This document shows, one piece after another, positions 8,763-17,340 of a DNA stretch of 64,000 bases. The notes below the pieces were generated by a model that saw only the letters and a list, made by a program, of their open reading frames with translations, had not been told where the DNA came from and made no database searches. The stretch comes from Candidatus Pullilachnospira intestinigallinarum (GTDB lineage: Bacteria > Bacillota > Clostridia > Lachnospirales > Lachnospiraceae): the NCBI GenBank assembly GCA_018711275.1, contig DVIN01000021.1, positions 85,671 through 149,670 of the forward strand, in the 5' to 3' direction. Positions within the stretch are counted from its first letter, which is position 1. Every line of letters begins with the position of its first letter. Both the position numbers and the translations under genes were made by a program.

Positions 8763-11078
8763 ATGAATCAGTTGATACAGGTGATGCCGGCGGTGGCTCT
8801 TAGGGGAGCCACGATCCTGCCGGATATGATCGTTCATTTTGACATTAGCCGGGAAAAGTCTGTCCGGGCAGTGGAAGAGGCCATGACGCAGGATCAGAAG
8901 ATCTTTCTGGTCACTCAGAAAAGCCCGGAGGTAGAGCAGCCCCGGCTGGCGGATCTGTACCGGATCGGTACCGTGGCCGTAATCAAACAGGTGGTCCGGA
9001 TGCCGAAAAATGTGATCCGGGTGCTGGTGGAAGGCCAGGAGCGGGGAGAACTGACAGAACTGGAGGAGGATCTTCCCTATCTGGAGGCGGAGGTGGCTTC
9101 CTTCGATAATGTCCAGGAGGAGTATCCGGAAAATGTCCGGGAAGCCATGCTGCGCAGCATGAAAGAGATTTTCACGGCTTATTGTCAGGAAAACCGGAAG
9201 GTCAGCAAGGAACTGGCGGGACAGATACTGGAAATTGGCCGGGTGGACCGTCTGGTGGATCAGATTGCCGTCCATATTCCCATGACCTGGGAGCAGCGCC
9301 AGAAGATTCTGGAGGCTGTACAGCTGGATGACCGCTATGAACTTCTGGGCGTGATTATGAGCAATGAAATCCAGGTAATGCAGCTGCGGGATGAAATTCA
9401 GAAAAAGGTCAAGGAGCGGATTGACAAAAATCAGCGGGAGTATATCCTGCGGGAGCAGCTGAAGCTGATCCGGGAAGAACTGGGGGAGGATACTACCGTA
9501 TCCGACGCCGACCGTTTTCTGGAGGAAGTACAGAAGCTGAAAGCGTCGAAGGAAATCAAGGAAAAGATTACCGAGGAGATCCGCCGGTTCCGGAATGTGG
9601 GCAACAACAATTCCGAGAGCCAGGTGATGCGGGGATATATCGAGACGCTGCTCAGACTGCCCTGGGACAAGGCCTCCAGGGATAACCGGAATCTGGAGAA
9701 AGCCTGGGAGGTACTGCAGGCGGATCACTATGGCCTGGCAAAAGTGAAAGAGCGCGTGATGGAGTTCCTTGCGGTCCGCACCCTGACGAGAAAAGGAGAG
9801 AGTCCCATCCTCTGTCTGGTGGGTCCGCCGGGAACGGGAAAAACCTCCATCGCCCGGTCAGTGGCCAGAGCGCTGAATAAAAAATATGTACGGATTTCCC
9901 TGGGCGGCGTCCGGGATGAGGCGGAGATCCGGGGACACCGGAGAACGTATGTGGGCGCCATGCCGGGAAGAATCGCGGCCGGTCTTATCCAGGCCGGTGT
10001 GAAGAATCCGCTGATGCTGCTGGATGAAATCGACAAGGTCAGCAGCGACTATAAAGGGGATACGGCCTCCGCTCTTCTGGAGGTGCTGGATTCCGAGCAG
10101 AACAGCCGGTTTGCGGATCATTATGTGGAACTGCCGGTGGATCTGTCGGAGGTGCTTTTTATCGCCACTGCCAATGATCTGCAGACGATTCCCCGGCCCC
10201 TGATGGACCGTATGGAAATTATTGAGATTTCCAGTTACACCGGCAATGAAAAGGAACACATTGCGCGGGAACATCTGATAGAGAAACAGGAGAGAGCCAA
10301 CGGACTGAAACCGGACCAGCTGACCATTTCCGACGAGGCGCTGCGGGCGATCATCAACGGTTATACGAAAGAGGCAGGGGTGAGAAATCTGGAGCGGATG
10401 CTGGGACGGATCTGTCGGAAAACTGCCAGAAAGATCCTGGAGGAACAGCAGAAGACAGTGGAAGTAACCAGAGAAAATCTGGAGGATTTCCTGGGAAAAT
10501 CCCGCTATACTTATCAGATGGTCAATGAAAAGGACGAGGTGGGTATCGTCCGCGGTCTGGCCTGGACCAGCGTGGGCGGCGATACTCTGCAGATCGAGGT
10601 GAATCTGATGCCGGGCAAAGGAGAATTTCTTCTGACCGGTCAGCTGGGCGATGTGATGAAGGAATCCGCCCAGGCAGGGATCAGTTATCTTCGTTCCGTG
10701 GCTGATCGGTACGGCATCGAGGCGAAATTTTTCCGGGAGCATGATATCCACATTCATATCCCGGAGGGAGCCGTACCCAAGGACGGCCCATCGGCGGGAA
10801 TTACCATGGCCACCGCCATGTTCTCCGCGATTACCGGCAGACCGGTGCGGGCAAATCTCGCCATGACCGGAGAGATCACTCTGAGAGGGAGGGTACTGCC
10901 CATCGGCGGTCTGAAGGAGAAACTTCTGGCGGCGAAAAACGCAGGGATCACCACGGTTCTGGTACCTGCCAAAAACCGCCCGGATGTGGAAGAAATTGAC
11001 CGGGAGATCACAGAGGGAATCCGGATCGTCTATGTGGAACATATGAGCCAGGTACTGGAGGAGGCACTGACGGAGTAA
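8763..11078 (+). CDS. lon: Lon protease (endopeptidase La)
   Basis: 771 residues, normal for Lon. Homohexameric AAA+ protease for misfolded and regulatory proteins. The N-terminal LON domain spans about 1-200, then a coiled coil, then Walker A GPPGTGKT from 354 and Walker [12 protein letters not shown]. The protease domain has the Ser-Lys dyad Ser677 ([10 protein letters not shown]) and Lys720 (LKEKLL). The start is the ATG at 8763 behind GGGAG; an in-frame extension upstream overlaps clpX and is not Lon-like. It forms a likely operon with clpX upstream and engB downstream. Confidence 0.97.
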   Translation: MNQLIQVMPAVALRGATILPDMIVHFDISREKSVRAVEEAMTQDQKIFLVTQKSPEVEQPRLADLYRIGTVAVIKQVVRMPKNVIRVLVEGQERGELTELEEDLPYLEAEVASFDNVQEEYPENVREAMLRSMKEIFTAYCQENRKVSKELAGQILEIGRVDRLVDQIAVHIPMTWEQRQKILEAVQLDDRYELLGVIMSNEIQVMQLRDEIQKKVKERIDKNQREYILREQLKLIREELGEDTTVSDADRFLEEVQKLKASKEIKEKITEEIRRFRNVGNNNSESQVMRGYIETLLRLPWDKASRDNRNLEKAWEVLQADHYGLAKVKERVMEFLAVRTLTRKGESPILCLVGPPGTGKTSIARSVARALNKKYVRISLGGVRDEAEIRGHRRTYVGAMPGRIAAGLIQAGVKNPLMLLDEIDKVSSDYKGDTASALLEVLDSEQNSRFADHYVELPVDLSEVLFIATANDLQTIPRPLMDRMEIIEISSYTGNEKEHIAREHLIEKQERANGLKPDQLTISDEALRAIINGYTKEAGVRNLERMLGRICRKTARKILEEQQKTVEVTRENLEDFLGKSRYTYQMVNEKDEVGIVRGLAWTSVGGDTLQIEVNLMPGKGEFLLTGQLGDVMKESAQAGISYLRSVADRYGIEAKFFREHDIHIHIPEGAVPKDGPSAGITMATAMFSAITGRPVRANLAMTGEITLRGRVLPIGGLKEKLLAAKNAGITTVLVPAKNRPDVEEIDREITEGIRIVYVEHMSQVLEEALTE

Positions 11079-11085
11079 CATCTGC

Positions 11086-11162
11086 GAGGATCCCTTTAGG
11101 GCCATGCGGCCAGGAATAAGGCCCCCTTCGGGGATCCTTCTATGGCCAAGAACAAGAAAGGA
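11086..11162 (+). repeat. modular palindromic repeat, locus 1 (lon-engB gap)
   Basis: The gap holds ATCCCTTTAGGGCC followed by the palindrome GGCCATGCGGCC, a CCCCCTTCGGGG hairpin and a second TATGGCCA, running into the engB ribosome-binding site. The same building blocks recur at 40762, 42061 and 59249, always just before a start codon. Basis: direct comparison by eye. Confidence 0.7.
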
Positions 11163-11169
11163 GAGCGTA

Positions 11170-11778
11170 ATGGTAATTAAACAGGTTTCGCTGGATATTG
11201 TCTGCGGAATTACCAGCAGGCTGCCGGATACCGGCCGCCCGGAGATCGCTTTTGCGGGGAAATCCAATGTGGGGAAATCTTCCCTGATTAATGCGCTGAT
11301 GAACCGGAAGTCGCTGGCCCGCACCAGCTCCTCACCGGGGAAAACCCAGACCATTAATTTCTACAATGTGAACGGAGACATTTACCTGGTGGATCTTCCC
11401 GGCTACGGCTATGCCCGGGCTTCGGAGGAGATTAAGGCAAAATGGGGAAAGCTGATCGAGGATTATCTGCACCAGTCGAAGGAAATCCGCGCGGTGCTGC
11501 TTTTGATCGATATCCGTCACGAGCCCTCCGGCAATGATAAAATTATGTACCGGTGGATTCTGGATCACGGCTATGAGCCGGTGATCATTGCCACCAAACT
11601 GGATAAAATCAAGAGAAGTCAGCTGCAAAAACAGCTGAAGCTGATCCGGGAGGGCCTGCAGGTGGTTCCCGGCACGAAAATTCTTCCTTTTTCCGCTCAG
11701 ACAAAGCAGGGAAGGGAAGAAATATGGGAGCTGATTGATACGCTCACCGGTTTTGGTCAGCCGCAGCAGGAGGACTGA
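11170..11778 (+). CDS. engB: ribosome biogenesis GTP-binding protein EngB/YsxC
   Basis: 202 residues. It is a Ras-like GTPase that assists large-subunit assembly. G1 is GKSNVGKSS, the switch region has SSPGKTQTINFY, G3 is VDLPGYGYA, and G4 is TKLDK. The ending FSAQTKQGREEIWELI gives G5. The start is the ATG at 11170 with GGAGAG upstream; the longer frame lies in the repeat element. It follows lon, as in many Firmicutes. Confidence 0.95.
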   Translation: MVIKQVSLDIVCGITSRLPDTGRPEIAFAGKSNVGKSSLINALMNRKSLARTSSSPGKTQTINFYNVNGDIYLVDLPGYGYARASEEIKAKWGKLIEDYLHQSKEIRAVLLLIDIRHEPSGNDKIMYRWILDHGYEPVIIATKLDKIKRSQLQKQLKLIREGLQVVPGTKILPFSAQTKQGREEIWELIDTLTGFGQPQQED

Positions 11779-11833
11779 AACGGGGAAAAATCCAGGGAAA
11801 GCGGCGGAAAACGCGGAATCCGGCAGTTTTACC

Positions 11834-11899
11834 TTGTAATATAGAAGAAAATCCGCTACAATAGGGCTGATATTCTGGATAACTTACGGAATATCAGCC
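11834..11899 (+). promoter_or_regulatory. promoter with hairpin at the predicted transcript 5' end (ECF operon)
   Basis: TTGTAA (11834-11839), 17 bp, TACAAT (11857-11862) make a good sigma-A promoter. Directly after it come perfect 11-bp arms GGCTGATATTC (11865-11875) and GAATATCAGCC (11889-11899). The hairpin would begin at or near the transcript start, where it could protect the 5' end or act as an operator. About 170 bp of leader follow before the start codon. Confidence 0.6.
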
Positions 11900-12004
11900 T
11901 TACTGCGTTCTGTGTGGATTACAGGGAGCAAAGACGGGAGCCTGCCTTTGCCGGTTTGCAGGAAAACGTGGTGCGGATGCGCAGGAACAAATGGAAAAGG
12001 ACAG

Positions 12005-12041
12005 GTAATTATTCAGTGAAGCCGAAAGGCTGAGCTGTTAC
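12005..12041 (+). repeat. CAG-nGAA-GCC-GRAA-GGC-CTG mini-hairpin element, copy 1
   Basis: CAGTGAA, GCC-GAAA-GGC and TGAGCTG form a tetraloop hairpin with a GA-rich internal loop, enclosed by GTAA and TTAC. Similar elements occur at 39814 and 58761, each shortly before a gene. Not matched to a known RNA family. Confidence 0.5.
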
Positions 12042-12070
12042 GAGTATAGACAGAAAGACCAGGTGGTTTC

Positions 12071-13993
12071 ATGGGAATAATAAAAGCAACAAAACTGGTG
12101 TATGATTATCTGAAATACGGAGAGGATGGCCAGGAGCCGGAGGTGAACCGGGCCATCGACCAGGTGGATCTGGATGTGAAGGAAGGCCAGTTTATAGCGG
12201 TACTGGGTCATAATGGCAGCGGAAAATCCACGCTGGCCAAGCAGATCAATGCGCTGCTGGTACCCACAGAAGGAACGCTGTGGGTGGATCAGATGGATAC
12301 CTCCTCCGAGGCGGATGTATGGAAAATCCGTCAGAAAGCGGGCATGGTATTTCAGAATCCGGACAATCAGATTATCGGAAATATGGTGGAAGAGGACGTG
12401 GGATTCGGCCCGGAAAATCTGGGCGTACCCACGGAGGATATCTGGAAGCGGGTGGACGAGAGCCTGCAGGCGGTGGGGATGACCGCCTACCGCCGTCAGT
12501 CCCCCAACAAGCTGTCCGGCGGTCAGAAACAGCGGGTGGCCATCGCCGGGGTTATGGCCATGCATCCCCGGTGCATCGTGCTGGACGAGCCCACCGCCAT
12601 GCTGGACCCCAACGGACGAAAAGAGGTGCTGAAGGCGGTGCGCAGGCTGAATCAGCAGGAAGGCGTCACGGTGATTCTGATCACTCATTATATGGAGGAA
12701 GTGGTGTTCGCGGATGATATCTATGTGATGGACAGCGGACGCATTGTGATGCACGGCACGCCCCGGGAAATTTTTTCACAGGTGGATCAGCTGAAGAAAT
12801 ACCGGCTGGATGTTCCGCAGGCAACGCTGCTGGCTCATGAGCTGATTCAGGCAGGGGTACCCTTGAAGGAGGGAATTCTCACAAGAGAAGAGCTGGTGGA
12901 GGAACTGACCGGGAAAGAAATCCGTATTCCGCAGTCTGCGGCGTGCGGAAAGAAAGTTCGGGAAGAGAAGCCGGACAGAAGCGAAGAGCACGGGGCGGAG
13001 GATGAAAGACGCAGAAGATCCGAAGCAGAGAACCGGGATATACCGGAGGCAGAAAACGAGAGGACGGCGGCGGAAAGCCAGGTCATCCCGGACTCCGGGA
13101 TGGCGCAGGGCAATATAAACGAAGGAAAGCCGGTGCTCAGACTGGAGCATGTGTACTATACCTACAGTCCGGGAACCGCCTATGAGATGCATGCCCTGAA
13201 GGATGTGAACCTTACGCTTCCCCAGGGCCAGTTTGTGGGAATGATCGGCCACACCGGCAGCGGAAAGTCCACGCTGACGCAGCTGCTGAACGGTCTGGTG
13301 CAGCCCACCCGGGGGAAGGTGTATTTTGAAGGGGAAGATATCTGGCAGGAGAATTATCCGCTTCGCAGTCTGAGAAGTCAGGTGGGGCTGGTATTCCAGT
13401 ATCCGGAGCATCAGCTGTTTGAGACGGATGTACTGTCGGACGTATGTTTCGGCCCCAAAAATCAGGGTCTTTCCCAGGAGGAATGTGAGAAAAGAGCCCG
13501 GGAGGCCCTCAATCATGTGGGACTTGGAGAATCGTTTTACGCGAAATCTCCTTTCGAACTGTCCGGCGGTCAGAAACGCCGGGTGGCCATTGCCGGCGTA
13601 CTGGCCATGAATCCCAAGGTGCTGATTCTGGACGAGCCTACCGCGGGGCTGGATCCCAGAGGACGGGATGAAATTCTGGATCAGATTGCCGGCCTCCACC
13701 GGGTGCGGGGGATCACCATTCTTCTGGTATCCCACAGTATGGAGGATATCGCCCGCTATGTGGAACGGATTATCGTAATGAACCATGGGGAGAAAGCTTT
13801 CGACGGCCCGCCCAAACAGGTATTTTCCCATTATAAGGAGCTGGAGGCCATGGGGCTGGCAGCTCCCCAGATTACCTATATTGTTCACGATCTGAGGGAA
13901 GCGGGACTTAAAGTGGATACGGAAGCTACCACTGTGGAAGAAGCCAGAGATACGATTCTTTCGGCGCTGAGGGAAAGAGGAGAATTATGTTAA
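12071..13993 (+). CDS. fused ECF transporter ATPase EcfA1-EcfA2
   Basis: 640 residues, one uninterrupted frame holding two ABC ATPases that are normally separate genes. Domain 1 (about 1-285) has Walker A GHNGSGKST at 46-54, signature LSGGQKQRVAIAG and Walker B CIVLDEPTAMLDP. A charged, probably disordered linker of about 65 residues (many E, R, D) follows. Domain 2 (about 353-640) has Walker A GHTGSGKST from 393, signature LSGGQKRRVAIAG and Walker B VLILDEPTAGLDP. The pair energises vitamin or metal uptake with EcfT and interchangeable S components. The RBS is AGGTGG. It overlaps ecfT by 7 bp. No S component is nearby, which fits a group II shared module. Confidence 0.93.
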   Translation: MGIIKATKLVYDYLKYGEDGQEPEVNRAIDQVDLDVKEGQFIAVLGHNGSGKSTLAKQINALLVPTEGTLWVDQMDTSSEADVWKIRQKAGMVFQNPDNQIIGNMVEEDVGFGPENLGVPTEDIWKRVDESLQAVGMTAYRRQSPNKLSGGQKQRVAIAGVMAMHPRCIVLDEPTAMLDPNGRKEVLKAVRRLNQQEGVTVILITHYMEEVVFADDIYVMDSGRIVMHGTPREIFSQVDQLKKYRLDVPQATLLAHELIQAGVPLKEGILTREELVEELTGKEIRIPQSAACGKKVREEKPDRSEEHGAEDERRRRSEAENRDIPEAENERTAAESQVIPDSGMAQGNINEGKPVLRLEHVYYTYSPGTAYEMHALKDVNLTLPQGQFVGMIGHTGSGKSTLTQLLNGLVQPTRGKVYFEGEDIWQENYPLRSLRSQVGLVFQYPEHQLFETDVLSDVCFGPKNQGLSQEECEKRAREALNHVGLGESFYAKSPFELSGGQKRRVAIAGVLAMNPKVLILDEPTAGLDPRGRDEILDQIAGLHRVRGITILLVSHSMEDIARYVERIIVMNHGEKAFDGPPKQVFSHYKELEAMGLAAPQITYIVHDLREAGLKVDTEATTVEEARDTILSALRERGELC

Positions 13994-14790
13994 GAGATAT
14001 TACAATCGGACAGTATTATCCGGTGAATTCCATTCTGCACAGACTGGATCCCCGGGTAAAGCTGGTGAGTACGCTGATTTATATCGTTTCGCTGTTTGTA
14101 TTTCATTCCATCATCGGATATGGAGTGGCAGCTGTTTTTCTGGCGGCCATGATCTGGCTGTCTCAGGTACCCTTCCGGTTTATGGTGAAGGGGTTGAAGC
14201 CGGTGGTGGTGCTGCTGTGCATTACGCTGTTTTTCAATCTGATTTTTACGCCGGGGGAGGCGGTATTTTCCTTCTGGATCATCACTGTGACCAGAGAAGG
14301 AATTCAGCTGGCGGTACGGATGGGAATCCGTCTGGTATTTCTGGTGATCGGCGCCTCTCTGATGACGCTGACCACCACGCCCAATCAGCTGACGGACGGT
14401 CTGGAACGGCTGTTGAAACCACTGAACCGGATTCATGTGCCGGTGCATGAGATTTCCATGATTATGTCCATCGCACTGCGTTTTATTCCCATTCTGCTGG
14501 ATGAGACGGACAAAATCATGAAAGCGCAGACAGCCAGAGGCGCGGATTTTGAAAGCGGCGGCCTGATCCGGAAGGTGAAGGCCATGGTACCGCTGCTGGT
14601 ACCGCTGTTTATCTCAGCGTTTCGCCGGGCCAACGATTTGGCCATGGCCATGGAGGCCAGATGCTATCACGGCGGCGAGGGAAGAACCCAGATGAAACCG
14701 CTGATCTATCAGAAACGGGATTATGTGGCTTACGGGATTGTGTGGGCCTATCTGGCGGTGAGTATCGTATTTCGGGTGCTGGGGATTTGA
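13987..14790 (+). CDS. ecfT: energy-coupling factor transporter transmembrane protein EcfT
   Basis: 267 residues. It is the membrane scaffold that couples the EcfA ATPases to substrate-binding S proteins. The N-terminus has GQYYPVNSILHRLDPRVKL, the usual CbiQ/EcfT opening. Several hydrophobic helices follow (LVSTLIYIVSLFVFH, VVVLLCITLFFNLIF, LVFLVIGASLMTL). The cytoplasmic coupling helices contain the AARG-like motifs TARGADF and RCYHGG. The start ATG overlaps the end of the fused ATPase gene, so translation is coupled. Confidence 0.93.
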   Translation: MLRDITIGQYYPVNSILHRLDPRVKLVSTLIYIVSLFVFHSIIGYGVAAVFLAAMIWLSQVPFRFMVKGLKPVVVLLCITLFFNLIFTPGEAVFSFWIITVTREGIQLAVRMGIRLVFLVIGASLMTLTTTPNQLTDGLERLLKPLNRIHVPVHEISMIMSIALRFIPILLDETDKIMKAQTARGADFESGGLIRKVKAMVPLLVPLFISAFRRANDLAMAMEARCYHGGEGRTQMKPLIYQKRDYVAYGIVWAYLAVSIVFRVLGI

Positions 14791-14841
14791 AATTAAGTTT
14801 TTCGCCTTTTTGTCCGGCGGAAAACAGAGGGGAGCGCATGT

Positions 14842-15603
14842 ATGAAGCGGGTAAAACTGATCGTGGCTTATGACGGAACCAATTACTGCGGGTGGCAGGT
14901 ACAGCCCAATGGTCTGTCTGTGCAGGAGGTGGTGAACCGGTGTCTGCGGGAACTTCTGAAAGAGGATATCTCCGTCATCGGAGCCAGCCGCACCGACGCG
15001 GGCGTTCATGCCCTGGGAAATGTCTGCGTATTCGACACCCACTCCCGGATGCCTGCGGAGAGAATTTCTCTGGCGCTCAACACCTATCTGCCGCCGGATA
15101 TCCGGATTCAGGATTCCTGCCAGGTGCCGGAGGATTTTCATCCCAGATTTCAGAAAACCATAAAGACTTATGAATATCGGATTTACAACCGGAAATTTCC
15201 TGATCCCACCAAGCGGCTGTATACGTTTTTCTATTATTATCCGCTGGATGTGGAGAAAATGCGTCAGGGAGCCGCGTATCTGGTGGGGGAGCATGATTTT
15301 CGCAGTTTTTCCACCGCAAAGCCGGGGGTGGACAATACGGTGCGCACCATCCATTCGCTGGAGGTGAGCCGCTCTGCGGATGATGTGATTACCCTGCGGA
15401 TCACCGGAAATGGCTTCCTCTATAATATGGTGCGGATCATCGCCGGAACACTGATCCGGGTGGGAGGCGGCGCGTATCCTCCGGAGCAGGTAAAGCAAAT
15501 CCTGGATGCCAGGGACCGGAATCTGGCCGGAGAGACTGCCCGGCCGGAGGGACTGACACTGATGGAGATCCGTTATCCGGACTGGGAACGGGCGGGAGAA
15601 TAA
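14842..15603 (+). CDS. truA: tRNA pseudouridine(38-40) synthase
   Basis: 253 residues. It converts uridines 38-40 of the tRNA anticodon arm to pseudouridine. The catalytic aspartate is in GASRTDAGVHALGN, with YDGTNYCGWQ at the N-terminus and ITGNGFLYNMVRIIAGTL near the C-terminus. The RBS GAGGGGAG precedes the ATG at 14842. Its position between ecfT and rplM-rpsI is the standard Firmicutes order, supporting the ECF identification. Confidence 0.96.
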   Translation: MKRVKLIVAYDGTNYCGWQVQPNGLSVQEVVNRCLRELLKEDISVIGASRTDAGVHALGNVCVFDTHSRMPAERISLALNTYLPPDIRIQDSCQVPEDFHPRFQKTIKTYEYRIYNRKFPDPTKRLYTFFYYYPLDVEKMRQGAAYLVGEHDFRSFSTAKPGVDNTVRTIHSLEVSRSADDVITLRITGNGFLYNMVRIIAGTLIRVGGGAYPPEQVKQILDARDRNLAGETARPEGLTLMEIRYPDWERAGE

Positions 15604-15676
15604 GCGTGACAGGAAAGCCGGAAAGAAAAACCGTAATGAACAGGTACGGTTGTTATGAAAAACATGAAAAAAACGG

Positions 15677-15705
15677 TTGACACGCACGGCCGCGTATAAT
15701 ATAAT
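15677..15705 (+). promoter_or_regulatory. strong promoter of rplM-rpsI
   Basis: A perfect TTGACA (15677-15682), 17 bp and a perfect TATAAT (15700-15705), about 105 bp upstream of rplM. Confidence 0.85.
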
Positions 15706-15721
15706 ATCTCAATGTGACGAA

Positions 15722-15790
15722 GTGCGTAAATACCTGACCATAGCCCCGGTAAGGGTATTTTCCATGATAGATCCAACAGTTTAATTCAGA
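15722..15790 (+). ncRNA. ribosomal protein L13-type leader
   Basis: The rplM 5' leader holds a hairpin with arms AAATACC (15728-15734) and GGTATTT (15754-15760) around a C/G-rich loop with AGCCCCGGT, then AT-rich unpaired sequence to the RBS. Position and shape fit the L13 leader, through which L13 is believed to repress its own operon. The assignment is from pattern memory and needs a covariance-model search. Confidence 0.55.
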
Positions 15791-15809
15791 TAATACAGGA
15801 GGGAAATCC

Positions 15810-16238
15810 ATGAACAGTTTTATGGCTAATCCGGATAAGATTGAGAGAAAATGGTATGTAGTTGATGCTGAAGGATGTACACTGGGCCGTCTGGCTTCAG
15901 AGGTTGCCAGTGTTTTAAGAGGAAAGAACAAACCCGTCTTCACTCCTCATGTGGATACCGGTGATTATGTGATCGTAATCAACGCTGAGAAAGTGAAAGT
16001 AACCGGAAAGAAACTGGATCAGAAAGTATATTACAGCCATTCCGATTATGTAGGCGGAATGAAAGAAACCACTCTGAAAGAGATGTTGGCAAAGAAACCG
16101 GAGAAGGTTGTTGAGCTGGCCGTGAAAGGTATGCTGCCCAAGGGACCCCTGGGAAGACAGATGATCAAGAAGCTTCATGTGTATGCCGGAGCAGAGCATG
16201 CTCACGCAGCACAGAAACCGGAAGTATTAACATTTTAA
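15810..16238 (+). CDS. rplM: 50S ribosomal protein L13
   Basis: 142 residues, the usual size. L13 is an early-binding 23S rRNA protein of the large subunit. Recognisable stretches are [44 protein letters not shown] and [14 protein letters not shown]. The RBS is AGGAGGG. It starts the two-gene operon rplM-rpsI, with 17 bases between the genes. Confidence 0.98.
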   Translation: MNSFMANPDKIERKWYVVDAEGCTLGRLASEVASVLRGKNKPVFTPHVDTGDYVIVINAEKVKVTGKKLDQKVYYSHSDYVGGMKETTLKEMLAKKPEKVVELAVKGMLPKGPLGRQMIKKLHVYAGAEHAHAAQKPEVLTF

Positions 16239-16255
16239 TGAGGAGGTAAGGAACA

Positions 16256-16648
16256 TTGGCTAATACAAGATTCTACGGAACAGGAAGAAGAAAAAAATCT
16301 ATCGCAAGAGTATATCTGATGCCGGGAACCGGTAAGATCACCGTCAACAAAAGAGATATCGACGATTACTTTGGTCTGGAGACCCTGAAAGTGGTTGTTC
16401 GTCAGCCCCTGGCTGCCACCGATACCAGCGACAAGTTCGATGTTCTGGTAAATGTTCACGGCGGCGGATTCACCGGACAGGCTGGAGCTATCCGTCATGG
16501 AATCTCCCGCGCGCTGCTGCAGGCAGACGCCGAGTACAGACCGATCCTGAAAAAAGCAGGATATCTGACCCGCGATCCGAGAATGAAAGAGAGAAAGAAA
16601 TACGGTCTCAAAGCAGCCCGTCGCGCACCGCAGTTCTCCAAACGATAA
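16256..16648 (+). CDS. rpsI: 30S ribosomal protein S9
   Basis: 130 residues. S9 sits in the small-subunit head, with its C-terminal tail reaching the P-site t[18 protein letters not shown] at the N-terminus and the basic ending [10 protein letters not shown] are diagnostic. The start is TTG at 16256, supported by GAGGAGG nine bases upstream; no ATG gives the conserved N-terminus. A terminator follows. Confidence 0.98.
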   Translation: MANTRFYGTGRRKKSIARVYLMPGTGKITVNKRDIDDYFGLETLKVVVRQPLAATDTSDKFDVLVNVHGGGFTGQAGAIRHGISRALLQADAEYRPILKKAGYLTRDPRMKERKKYGLKAARRAPQFSKR

Positions 16649-16680
16649 TCTCGGTTACGCAGAATATCAAAAGAAATCTT

Positions 16681-16711
16681 ATCCCGGGAGTTTCGGCTTC
16701 CGGGATTTTTC
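16681..16711 (+). terminator. rpsI terminator
   Basis: Hairpin ATCCCGG (16681-16687) with CCGGGAT (16700-16706), followed by TTTT. Confidence 0.85.
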
Positions 16712-16749
16712 AAACAAATCTGAAATCATTTCATACATACGCAGCCAGT

Positions 16750-17204
16750 TTTGGTAACAGATGGACTGCTGCAACGGTTCAAATGCCAGAAAATCCAAAA
16801 TCAACCGCAAGAACAGTGTCGAGAGTACGGTTCAAATTTCAGGAAAACCAAAATCAACCGTAAGAATCATGTCGAGAGTACGGTTCAAATGCCCAAAAAT
16901 CCAAAATCAACCGTAAGAATCATGTCGAGAGTACGGTTCGAAAATCAAAAATTGCAAAATCAACCGTAAGAACAGTGTTGTGAGTACGGTTCAAAAATCA
17001 AAAAAACAAAAATCAACCGTAAGAACAGTGTTGTGAGTACGGTTCAAATTTCAGGAAAACCAAAATCAACCGTAAGAATCATGTCGAGAGTGCGGTTCAA
17101 ATGCCAAAAAATCTAAAATCAACCGTAAGAACAGTGTCGTGAGTACGGTTCGAATGCCAAAAAATCCTGTTTTTAGCCGTATAAGACAAGTAAGGACTGC
17201 GGTT
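16750..17204 (+). repeat. 53-bp-period array of hairpin repeats (7 intact, 2 degenerate units)
   Basis: Each intact unit carries AACCGTA (AACCGCA in unit 1) and, 16 nt later, TACGGTT (TGCGGTT in unit 6), a 7-bp-arm hairpin. Units begin at 16803, 16856, 16909, 16962, 17015, 17068 and 17121, exactly 53 bp apart. Degenerate half or whole units flank them at 16750 and 17175. Loops alternate among a few variants (AGAACAGTGTCGAGAG, AGAATCATGTCGAGAG, AGAACAGTGTTGTGAG). The 23-nt linkers between units are A-rich, low in complexity and in part identical (after units 1 and 5). 53 is not a multiple of 3, so the array is not coding. It lies between the rpsI terminator and a nuclease-like gene. Confidence 0.93.
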
Positions 17205-17340
17205 TTATGTTCTATAAATCAATTCGGACTCAGTTTCAATTCCAGAAGTTACTATTCTAAGTTACTCTATTACAGAACAGTGTCTGTTGTTTCACACATG
17301 TTTCCATTGAAATGTAAAAAATAAAAGAAAGGAAAATCAT

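Noticed and set aside
12005..12041. Hammerhead ribozyme
   Set aside because: The GCC-GAAA-GGC stem looks like hammerhead stem II, but the CUGANGA and GAAA core strands and a cleavage site are absent.
16751..16969. Coding frame across the 53-bp array
   Set aside because: The period is not a multiple of three, the frame is lysine/asparagine/glutamine-rich nonsense, and there is no ribosome-binding site.
16750..17204. CRISPR array
   Set aside because: Repeat-spacer look, but the linkers are low-complexity, partly identical to each other, and no cas gene is present. Units are tandem hairpins rather than repeats with unique spacers.
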